From the NCBI RefSeq assembly GCF_900113745.1, contig NZ_FOQL01000006.1:1-37849 (forward strand): a stretch of DNA of 37,849 bases, given 5' to 3'. The translations under genes were made by a program, and so were the position numbers. Under the pieces are notes generated by a model. It had not been told where the DNA came from. It was given only the letters and a program-made list of their open reading frames with translations, and searched no databases. The DNA is from Pseudomonas guineae. Its GTDB lineage: Bacteria > Pseudomonadota > Gammaproteobacteria > Pseudomonadales > Pseudomonadaceae. This document shows positions 5,813 to 11,191 of the stretch, piece after piece. Numbering within the stretch: position 1 is the first letter of the stretch; the number at the start of each line of letters is the position of its first letter.

Positions 5813-5820
5813 TTTGTCAT
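5752..5820 (-). CDS. attI leader ORF B (22 codons)
   Basis: MTKDVIRHFKVCYATAMSSN and two more residues, from ATG 5818-5820 with AAGGGA about 8 bases upstream, to a TAG overlapping the attI core site. The homologous frame at array A shares VIRH and CYATAMSSNY. Known: in class 1 integrons, ORF-11 in attI1 raises translation of a first cassette lacking a good ribosome site. Inferred: the same device here; the next gene begins 8 bases later. Confidence 0.5.
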   Translation of the reverse strand: MTKDVIRHFKVCYATAMSSNYS

Positions 5821-6075
5821 GCTGTAATCCCTTGATTTGCAAAGATGTACGAATGAGAAACGCGACTAAGATAGGCGAAAAATCGATATGGAAGGCCCAT
5901 GGTTTAAATCAGCCAAGGTGCGGTGATAGCTAGAAGCTACTGACCGGCCTCAAGGATGTCTAGCGTACGTGTCGAAAAAGTGTCGAAATCACAGCGAAGA
6001 AAAGCGGATTAAAGCAGGTGTGAGTTAGCTAGAGCCCAGGAATAGCAAGGCTTTGCAGAATAAAGCAGACGGAAA
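5821..6075. other. Integron leader and prophage end without a convincing gene
   Basis: The 5821-5945 part is weakly similar to 9599-9717 beside the array A attI (shared GAAACGCGAC and GAAAAA stretches, and a similar GCTA-TACTG end), which looks like a decayed common leader. It may contain the array promoter reading on the minus strand, though no convincing -35/-10 pair stands out. The rest is the right copy of the 54-base repeat and 45 bases of phage end. No integron integrase frame was found on either strand. Confidence 0.5.
5977..6030. repeat. 54-base direct repeat, right copy
   Basis: Pairs with 2933-2986 (48 of 54 identical). In the plus frame both read RNH(S/N)EEKRIKAGVS, here followed by a stop codon; the left copy reads through into the attC. 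Because this copy is followed by the expected phage end and tRNA 3' end, it is probably the original location, with the left copy made when the cassette cargo was acquired. Confidence 0.8.
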
Positions 6076-6105
6076 CAGAGGGTTCGATTCCCACCGTCCG
6101 CTCCA
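6076..6105 (+). other. Displaced tRNA-Gly 3' end (attR-like junction)
   Basis: GGGTTCGATTCCCACC (T arm) followed by GTCCGCTCCA matches the 3' end of a Pseudomonas tRNA-Gly, including an encoded CCA. No D arm or anticodon arm precedes it: the bases to the left are phage-like. A terminator follows 9 bases later, as for a native tRNA gene. Known: Pf prophages use tRNA-Gly. Inferred: this is the original 3' end displaced by integration, with the rebuilt whole tRNA left of the window. Confidence 0.65.
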
Positions 6106-6114
6106 AATCGCAGT

Positions 6115-6151
6115 AAAAAAGCCCCGAAACCAACCGGTTTCGGGGCTTTTT
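6115..6151. terminator. Rho-independent terminator (bidirectional) after the tRNA-Gly end
   Basis: GCCCCGAAACC-AACC-GGTTTCGGGGC, a perfect 11-base stem with a four-base loop, has six A before it and TTTTTGC after it. It would end plus-strand transcription from the tRNA side. The flanks (CAGTAAAAAA before, CTTTCTGG after) resemble those of the terminator at 9774-9811. Confidence 0.9.
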
Positions 6152-6372
6152 GCTTTCTGGCTCCAACCCAAGCCGGCGCTGCCGAAAGGCTGCCGACTCA
6201 GGCCGATAACAATCATGATCTTCGTGATCGATTGAACGCTTGGCCCCCGCTGCGCGAACTACAGAATGGCCAGGGCGGAAAAGCCCAAAACAGGCCGGAT
6301 ATACGAATGCAACCGCGCTGACGACAAGTGCAAAAACAAAGCTTTGCTCACTACTTGTGGGGAGAGTCCATA
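6152..6372. other. Unassigned spacer between attR and array A
   Basis: About 220 bases with no supported gene. Short frames here have no ribosome site or recognisable protein. The stretch is GC-richer than the cassettes and looks like chromosomal sequence left between the attachment site and the decayed end of array A. A short inverted repeat around GATCATGATCTTCGTGATC lies near 6213. Confidence 0.4.
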
Positions 6373-6387
6373 TACCAGTTGTTATGT
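6373..6387 (-). repeat. Truncated attC of cassette A6
   Basis: Only one end of the repeat family survives: TACCAGTTGTTATGTGG. The rest of the attC, including the palindrome and the other core site, is replaced by unrelated sequence. The array therefore was cut here by deletion or recombination, and cassette A6 can no longer excise by itself. Confidence 0.7.
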
Positions 6388-6389
6388 GG

Positions 6390-7052
6390 CTATCTACTCA
6401 TTCTTGCTAAGAACTCGGTGACGCCTTGCAGCATGAGACCAACTTGTTCCTTTGAATATTCATCGTACTTTCCGTGTGCAGCATTATTCCTAAGGTCTAA
6501 CCAAGCTGTTACCGACTTTTGATCAAGCTTTGTATATATCTCTGCTTTAGCTAGATCGGAATTTAATCGGTCAGCTTTTTTAGGTATAAGCTTCTCATCT
6601 TTTTCTATCTCTACATCTATGTCGTTGATTGTGCAAAGGTAGCGCAAGTTTTCTTCTAGAACACTACCGATCATTACTGCTGCAGGGTCTTTGTAGCTTT
6701 GCTCAAGTAAGTGCTCCGCCATTTCCAGAAAGTCAGAGAAAATCTCTGCAGCTACTAGCCGCTTAACTGTAAATATCCAGCCGCCCTCAATCTCAGTTTG
6801 GATTGACTGTAAAATTGCACGAGCTTTTTTAGCGTTATATTCGGCACTACCTTCTGTTGCAGAGTTGAACTCTGAGTAATAAGAATGGTTTGTTCCGAAA
6901 GTCATTCCGATAAATGATAGCGATGAAGCTCTAAGCCCTGTCATTGCTCCTGAATCTACATAGTTCGAGTTATACTGATTATTTGTTGCCAATACACGTT
7001 CGGACTGCTCAATTAATTGTGCCACTCTTTTGGGGAGGTCTTTAGGCTGCAT
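6390..7052 (-). CDS. HEPN-like protein (cassette A6)
   Basis: 220 residues. The C-terminal third carries LDLRNNAAHGKYDEYSKEQV: Arg followed four residues later by His (RNNAAH), the R-x4-H signature of HEPN domains, in the usual position before the last helix. The preceding region (AEHLLEQSYKDPAAVMIGSVLEENLRYLC) matches the all-helical HEPN layout. Known: active HEPN proteins with this motif are often RNases in toxin-antitoxin or phage-defence systems, but many only bind or pair. No separate antitoxin lies in the cassette. It is the last gene of array A and its attC is truncated, so it is now fixed. An RNase activity is a hypothesis. Confidence 0.65.
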   Translation of the reverse strand: MQPKDLPKRVAQLIEQSERVLATNNQYNSNYVDSGAMTGLRASSLSFIGMTFGTNHSYYSEFNSATEGSAEYNAKKARAILQSIQTEIEGGWIFTVKRLVAAEIFSDFLEMAEHLLEQSYKDPAAVMIGSVLEENLRYLCTINDIDVEIEKDEKLIPKKADRLNSDLAKAEIYTKLDQKSVTAWLDLRNNAAHGKYDEYSKEQVGLMLQGVTEFLARMSR

Positions 7053-7070
7053 ATTATTCTCGTAGACACA

Positions 7071-7143
7071 TAACGTTTGGTTAAGGGGCGGGCTTTAGCC
7101 CGTCCCAGTGAGCGAAGCGAACGATTTGAACCAGTTGTTAGGC
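7071..7143 (-). repeat. attC site of cassette A5
   Basis: A consensus copy (TAACGTTTGGTTAAGGGGCG, palindrome around GGGCTTTAGCCC, then GATTTGAACCAGTTGTTAGG). It separates the cupin cassette from the HEPN-like cassette A6. Nearly identical to the B1 attC at 5098-5170. Confidence 0.9.
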
Positions 7144-7150
7144 ATTTCGT

Positions 7151-7480
7151 TCAGTCGACAACAAATAGCTTTGCACCGATACCTGTGTATGAACGATGTG
7201 GTTCAGCATTGTCCGCGACTTGGTAGCTCATGCCGGGTTTTAGAGTGAATTTTCGGCCGTCTTCGAGTTCCGTATGCAACTCACCCTCGATACATAGAAG
7301 TATATGCCCTTTGGTGCACCAATGATCAGCTAAGTAGCCAGGTGTGTACTCCACCATACGAACTCTGATATTTCCAAAGTGTTGGGTGTGCCAATAGGCA
7401 TAACCTGTTTCGCCAACATGCTCGGTTGGTTTAATACTGGACCAGTCAGTTGTCCCGAAGGGAATATTGGATATTTGCAT
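7151..7480 (-). CDS. Small single-domain cupin (cassette A5)
   Basis: 109 residues with a cupin core: VEYTPGYLADHWCTKGHILLCIEGELHTELEDGRKFTLKPGMSYQVADNAEPHRSY. The DHWC motif and KGHI fit the family named for a DHCW motif; candidate metal ligands are the His in DHWC and KGH, the Glu in EGEL and the His in EPHRS. Cupins of this kind often bind a divalent metal, but no substrate is known for this family. ATG at 7478-7480 has AGGG about 7 bases upstream. Short enzymes like this are common as integron cassettes. Confidence 0.8.
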   Translation of the reverse strand: MQISNIPFGTTDWSSIKPTEHVGETGYAYWHTQHFGNIRVRMVEYTPGYLADHWCTKGHILLCIEGELHTELEDGRKFTLKPGMSYQVADNAEPHRSYTGIGAKLFVVD

Positions 7481-7504
7481 TAGTAGCCCTGAGTGGTGAT
7501 TGCC

Positions 7505-7577
7505 TAACGTTTGGTTAAGGGGCGGGCTTTAGCCCGTCCCAGTGAGCGCAGCGAACGGTTTGAACCAGTTGTTAGCG
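7505..7577 (-). repeat. attC site of cassette A4
   Basis: Family copy with GAGCGCAGCGAACGG where most have GAGCGAAGCGAACG. The right core site (GTTAGC) overlaps the 3' end of the membrane-protein gene, whose stop codon TAA is part of the attC core. Confidence 0.9.
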
Positions 7578-7994
7578 GCTGCTGCGCAAATGCTGGATGA
7601 GAGTATTCACGGGTGCTAAAGACCACGTGTATATAACTGTGAAGCTCAATATGCAAACAGGCACCCAGATTAAAACTCCGATGAGGTAACTCACGCTATA
7701 GGCATACCAATAATTATCTCGCCACCAAAAATCAGGATTTTGAGCGCTGGCAGGCATACCGCCTTCTCCTATTGCTAATGCAAGGAATATATGTAGTGCC
7801 TGAATGGGAATTATAAGTATGAGCTGAAAAATTAGAGCTAGACCAATTTTTATGGATTTTGCAAATATGGTAATGCTGTTTGAAGATAAGGTGCCGCCCG
7901 ACTCACGAGTTAAGCTCCAGCTTAAAATTCCGCTGATACCAAGTATTGTCATTATTCCGGTGATTATGGAAATAATGTCAGCTATTTCGGACAC
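7572..7994 (-). CDS. Three-helix membrane protein (cassette A4)
   Basis: 140 residues with hydrophobic segments at about 5-27 (ADIISIITGIMTILGISGIL), 49-75 (IGLALIFQLILIIPIQALHIFLAL) and 102-124 (YLIGVLIWVPVCILSFTVIY), joined by a loop with WWRDNYWYAYS. The start is GTG at 7992-7994 with AAGGA about 13 bases upstream, so the start is not certain. The stop lies in the attC. No family recognised; function unknown. Confidence 0.6.
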   Translation of the reverse strand: MSEIADIISIITGIMTILGISGILSWSLTRESGGTLSSNSITIFAKSIKIGLALIFQLILIIPIQALHIFLALAIGEGGMPASAQNPDFWWRDNYWYAYSVSYLIGVLIWVPVCILSFTVIYTWSLAPVNTLIQHLRSSR

Positions 7995-8020
7995 GGTGAG
8001 GTTTTCCTTTTGATTGCCGC

Positions 8021-8094
8021 TAACGTTTGGTTAAGGGGCGGGCTTTAGCCCGTCCCGAGTGAGCGAAGCGAACGACTTGAACCACTTGTTAGGG
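8021..8094 (-). repeat. attC site of cassette A3
   Basis: Consensus copy with one extra base (CCCGAGTGAGCG) and CACTTGTTAGGG at the right end. It provides the TAA stop of the chorismate mutase-like gene, so the coding sequence and attC overlap by a few bases. Confidence 0.9.
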
Positions 8095-8397
8095 TTCCCC
8101 ACGATTTTCGTTAAGCCGCGAGTGCTCTTTAAGCTCTGCCTCAATAAAAGCCGAAATCATGGCACGGTAGACGCTTTCTACTACCGCAGAGTTAGCTCCT
8201 TGCTCTTGTGCAAGTGATATGACTTTTGAAATTACTTGCTCTACCCGGTTGGGTGCTTTTACTTCGCTTGTTGTCTTTTTGAATAATGCTGCTTGGGTGA
8301 CAAAATTACCGCGTGCTGCGAGTAATGCCACGATTTCGCGATCTATGTTGTCGATGTTTTCGCGGACTTCGTTTAGTGAATTACACCTGACATCCAT
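8089..8397 (-). CDS. AroQ/PchB-type chorismate mutase-like protein (cassette A3)
   Basis: 102 residues, matching single-domain AroQ enzymes of about 95-105 residues. Helix 1 carries NEVRENIDNIDREIVALLAARGNFV, then FKKTTSEVKAPNRVEQVI, and the last helix is YRAMISAFIEAELKEH. Expected active-site basic residues are present: the Arg of VREN, the Arg of AARGN and a Lys of FKK. At the position usually Gln in PchB and EcCM the frame appears to have Glu (FIEAEL), which in some relatives shifts the pH range. Reaction: chorismate to prephenate, or isochorismate cleavage as in PchB; which one is unknown. No siderophore or aromatic genes accompany it, so this is an orphan metabolic cassette. Confidence 0.8.
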   Translation of the reverse strand: MDVRCNSLNEVRENIDNIDREIVALLAARGNFVTQAALFKKTTSEVKAPNRVEQVISKVISLAQEQGANSAVVESVYRAMISAFIEAELKEHSRLNENRGEP

Positions 8398-8428
8398 GTG
8401 CGTCGTACTCCTATTTTTGCTCTGACCC

Positions 8429-8503
8429 TAACGTTTGGTTAAGGGGCGGGCTTTAGCCCGTCCCTAGTGAGCGAAGCGAACGGCTTGAACCACTTGTTAG
8501 GGT
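8429..8503 (-). repeat. attC site of cassette A2
   Basis: Consensus copy with CCCTAGTGAGCG (one extra base) and GGCTTGAACCACTTGTTAGGG. It shares the extra base and CCACTTG ending with the A3 attC, so these neighbouring sites are closest relatives and may have spread together. Confidence 0.9.
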
Positions 8504-8511
8504 TCAATGAC

Positions 8512-8994
8512 TCATACTTGCTCATGATAAATTGCCTTAATTATAAGGTGTTCGCCGATTTTTATGAGCACACACAAAAGAAGAACTGGCAATATATGAG
8601 CGTGCGCACTATTGTCTTTTAGAATGCTGCTGTAGGTTTTTCCTAGGCAGCGGCCGATTAGATCAATATCTGCTTTTGAAATTTTCGCTGCTTTGATATG
8701 TGCGCAGTTATTTCTTAGCTTGTTAACTTTTCGAAGCGCGTCGGTATATCGAGGATCAAGAATATTGAAAGCTTCGACTATACACAGCTTTTGGTGAAAG
8801 CTTAAACCTGCATGCTCAATAAGCTTGTCGCCTCTTTCAAGCTTCGCTAATAATATCCGCTCAAGTAGTTGCTCTGCGTGAAGATGGAACTGCAGCACCT
8901 TAATTATTTCTTCTTGGTCTGAGCTGAAAGCTTCGATTAGCTCCTTAACTTCGTTACTCGCAATCTCTTGTATTTTTTCTGCGTTAATTGTCAT
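8512..8994 (-). CDS. HEPN-like protein (cassette A2)
   Basis: 160 all-helical residues. The motif LRKVNKLRNNCAHIKAAKIS contains RNNCAH, an R-x4-H HEPN signature, preceded by a helix with HLHAEQLLERILLAKLERG and a segment (FHQKLCIVEAFNIL) as in MtlR/HEPN-like proteins. A hydrophobic C-terminal helix (HILPVLLLCVLIKIGEHLII) is unusual and may be a buried helix or a weak membrane anchor. Known: the HEPN fold is common in RNase toxins and anti-phage proteins. Inferred: possible RNA-targeting effector; the family is not further identified. A second HEPN-like cassette (6390-7052) lies in the same array. Confidence 0.6.
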   Translation of the reverse strand: MTINAEKIQEIASNEVKELIEAFSSDQEEIIKVLQFHLHAEQLLERILLAKLERGDKLIEHAGLSFHQKLCIVEAFNILDPRYTDALRKVNKLRNNCAHIKAAKISKADIDLIGRCLGKTYSSILKDNSAHAHILPVLLLCVLIKIGEHLIIKAIYHEQV

Positions 8995-9016
8995 GCGAGA
9001 TGTCCCGGTTGAACCC

Positions 9017-9088
9017 TAACGTTTGGTTAAGGGGCGGGCTTTAGCCCGTCCCAGTGAGCGAAGCGAACGGTTTGAACCAGTTGTTATG
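9017..9088 (-). repeat. attC site of cassette A1
   Basis: Consensus copy, TAACGTTTGGTTAAGGGGCG to GAACCAGTTGTTATG. The right core (GTTATG) equals the truncated copy at 6373-6387, whose remaining end also reads CCAGTTGTTATGTG. Confidence 0.9.
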
Positions 9089-9104
9089 TGAATTTAACCA
9101 CTAT

Positions 9105-9509
9105 TTACATGCCGAGTAATGGCAGATTTTTGATGCTCTTATACGTTAAAGAAAGTTTTATACATTGGCGAATAACATTATTAGGGAGAGGTTGATGCAC
9201 GCTTAGAATGATAGCTCGATTACCTTGAAAGGTGAGAGTCTCAGAGTACAGCTCACGAAAAGTATCTACGAGTTTTGTTTTGCAGTTAAAAAATATAAAG
9301 TACTGCTCTGGATAAATTGGCTTCCAGTCGAAACGAACAGCGCTACCCGACTTGACAGAATAACTTGGCTCGCCCCATTTTAAGGTTTCTTCCACTTCAC
9401 CAAGACTCTGCTCTTCAACTACATCAAGAATCAGATTTCGGACACTAAGTAGCTGTGCCTTAACATGCTCAGGATAGCTGTCGATTTTCGCTTGGACTTC
9501 AAGTTTCAA
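9105..9509 (-). CDS. DUF1801-type protein (first cassette A1)
   Basis: 134 residues with the DUF1801/YdhG layout: IDSYPEHVKAQLLSVRNLIL at the start, then TLKWGEPSYSVKSGSAVRFDWKP and YFIFFNCKTKLVDTFRELY. Family members are small proteins, some linked to iron or stress, without an assigned reaction. The only plausible start is TTG (9507-9509), with no clear ribosome site and an upstream in-frame stop, so translation probably depends on the attI leader ORF that stops 23 bases before it. As first cassette it is next to the attI-like site at 9528. Confidence 0.75.
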   Translation of the reverse strand: MKLEVQAKIDSYPEHVKAQLLSVRNLILDVVEEQSLGEVEETLKWGEPSYSVKSGSAVRFDWKPIYPEQYFIFFNCKTKLVDTFRELYSETLTFQGNRAIILSVHQPLPNNVIRQCIKLSLTYKSIKNLPLLGM

Positions 9510-9527
9510 TTGTGATCGGCCAATTTA

Positions 9528-9591
9528 CATAACTAATAATTAGACGACATCGCTGTCGCATAACACCCTTCTTGGTGTCTGATAACGTTCC
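9528..9591 (-). other. attI-like site heading array A
   Basis: Minus strand: GTTATCAGACACCAAG, then GTTATGCGACAGCGATGTCG, then TCTAATTATTAGTTATG. It aligns with the array B head (5750-5812) and, in layout, with class 1 attI1 (two GTTA-headed repeats, GTCG-CTAA block, terminal GTTA core). Its core reads GTTATG rather than GTTAGG, so a previous insertion may have changed the core. No integrase gene follows on the plus strand. Confidence 0.7.
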
Positions 9592-9598
9592 TTGTCAC
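9533..9598 (-). CDS. attI leader ORF A (21 codons)
   Basis: GTG start at 9596-9598, VTRNVIRHQEGCYATAMSSN and a final Tyr, then TAG. It matches the array B leader at VIRH and CYATAMSSNY, while positions between (HQEG versus HFKV) vary. No good ribosome site is visible. Conservation of the frame in two diverged attI-like sites suggests it is translated, or that the attI bases themselves are constrained; the sequence alone cannot separate these. Confidence 0.4.
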   Translation of the reverse strand: MTRNVIRHQEGCYATAMSSNY

Positions 9599-9773
9599 TC
9601 GCGAAGCATTTGAATTCCATGCAGCCCTGCGCGGGAAACGCGACATGGTGAGGACGAAAAACGGCATAAGGCAAATTCGGGTGCAGGGTGGCGGCACCGC
9701 TAAAGCCAGAACTTACTGTCGCGCGGCGGGCCTGTCCAGCAGTCGCGTCGCGTGCCTATGGAAACCAGCCAGT

Positions 9774-9811
9774 AAAAAGCCCCGATAACTCGCCGTTATC
9801 GGGGCTTTTGG
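9774..9811. terminator. Rho-independent terminator after the histidine kinase gene
   Basis: GCCCCGATAAC-TCGCC-GTTATCGGGGC, an 11-base perfect stem, with AAAAA on the left and TTTT on the right, so it can end transcription from either side. It closes the hprRS-like operon on the minus strand 10 bases after its stop and insulates it from array A. Confidence 0.9.
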
Positions 9812-9820
9812 CTTTCTGGT

Positions 9821-11191
9821 TTAAGCCTTGGTTAGCGGGAACAGCAAGCTAAAGCGCGTGCCCGCCTCGTTGCTTTCTACGCTGACCTGCCCGCCATGGG
9901 CTTGCATGATCGAACGCACAATGGCCAGGCCCAGGCCGCCGGAGTCGTCCGGTTGGTTGCGTGAGGGGTCGCAGCGGTAGAAGCGCTCAAACAGGCGTGG
10001 CAGGTGTTCGGCGGCAATCGCGGGGCCGCTGTTATGCACGCTGATTTCACAGGCGCCATCGCGCAGCTGGCTGCTGATGGTGACAGCGCTGTCAGGCAGG
10101 CCGTAGCGCAGCGCATTGGCCAACAGGTTAGCCAGGGCGCGGCGCAGCAATTGCGGGTCGGCGATCAGGGTGCCGCTGGCCTGGTTGATCAGCGCCATGG
10201 CGCTCTCCTGCGCGGTGCCTTCGAAGTACTCGCAGAGCTGTTCGAGCAACTCGTGCAGGTCGACCGTTTGCCGGTTGATCGAGGCATTGGCCTGCTCGGT
10301 ACGCGCGAGAAACAGCATGCTGTCGATCATTCGCGCCAGCCGTTCGTATTCCTCAAGGTTGGAGACCAGCAGGTTCTGGTACTCATCCAGCGGGCGGTTG
10401 CGCACCAGGGTTTGCTGCGCGTGGCCCATCAGGTTGCTCAGCGGGGTGCGCATCTCGTGGGCCAAGTCTTCGGAAAAGCGCGAGAGTTGGGCGAAGCCGT
10501 CTTCGAGGCGCGCGAGCATCTGGTTGAGCGCCTGGCTGAGCGCCTGCAATTCACTGACGTCTTTAAACTCATCGAGGCGCAGGTGCAGGTGCTGCACGTC
10601 AATCGCGGCGGCGCGGGTTGCCAGCAGACGCACCGGGCGCAGGCCGCGCTGGCTAACCAGCCAGCCGAGAGCAAAGGCTAATAACGCGCCAACCGACAAG
10701 GCCAGCCAGAGCTTGAGGCGATACGCCGCGAGCATCTGCTCACGCTCGCTGAGCAACTTGCCGGCAATCAGGGTCAGGCGCCGATCGCCCCGGGTGACAT
10801 CCAGCCAGGCCAGGCGTAACGGTTCGCTGCTTTGGCTATCGCCAAGGGTGGCTTGCAAGGCGGCGGGCAACACGGGCAGCGGCAATAAGGCCGGGTTGAT
10901 TTCGATCAGCCGCTGCCCGGCGTCATCGACTATCCACAGCAGGCTATCGCGGTTGCCCAGCATGTTTTCGTAGAGCTGCGGCCTGCTGCGCAGGGCGTCG
11001 ATGCTCTCGCTGTCGTCGAGCAAGGCTTGCATGCGTTCTAGCCGGCCGAGCAGTGCCTGGTCGTCACGCCAGGCGATTTCGCGCTGCAGCGATTGGTACA
11101 GGTAAAAGCCAATCGAGCCCAGTAGCAGCGTACTGACCAAGGCGAACATCACGGCTAGGCGCACGCTCAATGCACGCGGCCACAGCCTCAC
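9821..11191 (-). CDS. hprS: HprS/CusS-like sensor histidine kinase
   Basis: 456 residues. Membrane helix 1 (about 12-34), a periplasmic sensor (about 35-158), helix 2 (about 161-179), HAMP (about 180-232), then the dimerisation box FSEDLAHEMRTPLSN with phospho-acceptor H245, and an ATPase domain with N, G1 (DSGGLGLAIV) and G2 boxes. This is the heavy-metal/redox group (CusS, HprS/YedV). GTG start overlaps the regulator stop by four bases (GTGA), so they form one operon. The neighbours (hydroxyisourate hydrolase) match the E. coli hprRS-hiuH arrangement, where the pair senses H2O2/HOCl; a copper-sensing role is the alternative. Confidence 0.75.
   Translation of the reverse strand: MRLWPRALSVRLAVMFALVSTLLLGSIGFYLYQSLQREIAWRDDQALLGRLERMQALLDDSESIDALRSRPQLYENMLGNRDSLLWIVDDAGQRLIEINPALLPLPVLPAALQATLGDSQSSEPLRLAWLDVTRGDRRLTLIAGKLLSEREQMLAAYRLKLWLALSVGALLAFALGWLVSQRGLRPVRLLATRAAAIDVQHLHLRLDEFKDVSELQALSQALNQMLARLEDGFAQLSRFSEDLAHEMRTPLSNLMGHAQQTLVRNRPLDEYQNLLVSNLEEYERLARMIDSMLFLARTEQANASINRQTVDLHELLEQLCEYFEGTAQESAMALINQASGTLIADPQLLRRALANLLANALRYGLPDSAVTISSQLRDGACEISVHNSGPAIAAEHLPRLFERFYRCDPSRNQPDDSGGLGLAIVRSIMQAHGGQVSVESNEAGTRFSLLFPLTKA

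Larger units (their letters stand above)
2986..5820 (-). mobile_element. Integron cassette array B (five cassettes, no integrase), inside the prophage
   Basis: Five minus-strand genes, each followed by an attC of one repeat family, run from an attI-like head at 5750-5812 down to the attC at 2986. Order from the head: two-helix membrane protein, small membrane protein, coiled-coil tail-anchored protein, coiled-coil membrane protein, OsmC-like protein. Genes are AT-rich relative to the core chromosome. No intI frame lies beside the attI-like site, so the array is a CALIN-like, integrase-less cluster. It is bracketed by the 54-base direct repeat and sits between the prophage repressor region and attR. 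Confidence 0.8.
1..6105. mobile_element. Pf-like filamentous prophage, right part, ending at a tRNA-Gly 3' end
   Basis: Seen: a minus-strand run of very small genes (excisionase-like, Arc-like, Cys-rich, ssDNA-binding-like, tiny membrane proteins), a divergent repressor-like gene at 2050, and a lone tRNA-Gly 3' end with encoded CCA at 6076-6105 followed by a terminator. Known: Pf prophages of Pseudomonas integrate in tRNA-Gly 3' ends, and genes between the repressor and the nearby att site vary (a reverse transcriptase gene in Pf4). Inferred: 6105 is the right junction, and the intact tRNA, coat, Zot, replication and integrase genes lie left of the window. The stretch between repressor and junction is taken up by integron cassettes. 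The phage assignment rests on gene size, order and motifs, not on a database match. Confidence 0.65.
6373..9598 (-). mobile_element. Integron cassette array A (six cassettes, no integrase)
   Basis: Six minus-strand cassettes run from the attI-like site at 9528-9591 to a truncated attC at 6373-6387. Five full attC copies are nearly identical to each other, as in sedentary Pseudomonas integrons. Order from the head: DUF1801 protein, HEPN-like protein, chorismate mutase-like enzyme, membrane protein, cupin, HEPN-like protein. Several stop codons are supplied by, or overlap, the TAAC of the following attC. No integrase gene lies within the 220 bases between the attI-like site and the two-component genes, so the array is now a CALIN-like cluster or depends on an integrase elsewhere. 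Confidence 0.85.

Noticed and set aside
6053..6235. 60-residue plus-strand ORF across the tRNA-Gly end and terminator
   Set aside because: It reads straight through the tRNA 3' end and an 11-base terminator stem, with no ribosome site.
2986..9088. Regularly spaced about 73-base repeats suggest a CRISPR array
   Set aside because: Spacing is 300 to 800 bases with a gene in each interval, and each repeat is an imperfect palindrome with GTTA-type core sites, which is attC and not CRISPR structure.
9599..9773. Possible integron integrase remnant beside attI A
   Set aside because: All three plus frames have early stops and none shows tyrosine-recombinase or IntI N-terminal motifs.
10116..10973. 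285-residue plus-strand ORF opposite the histidine kinase gene
   Set aside because: Ser/Arg-rich translation typical of an antisense frame in GC-rich DNA; the kinase on the other strand has every expected motif.
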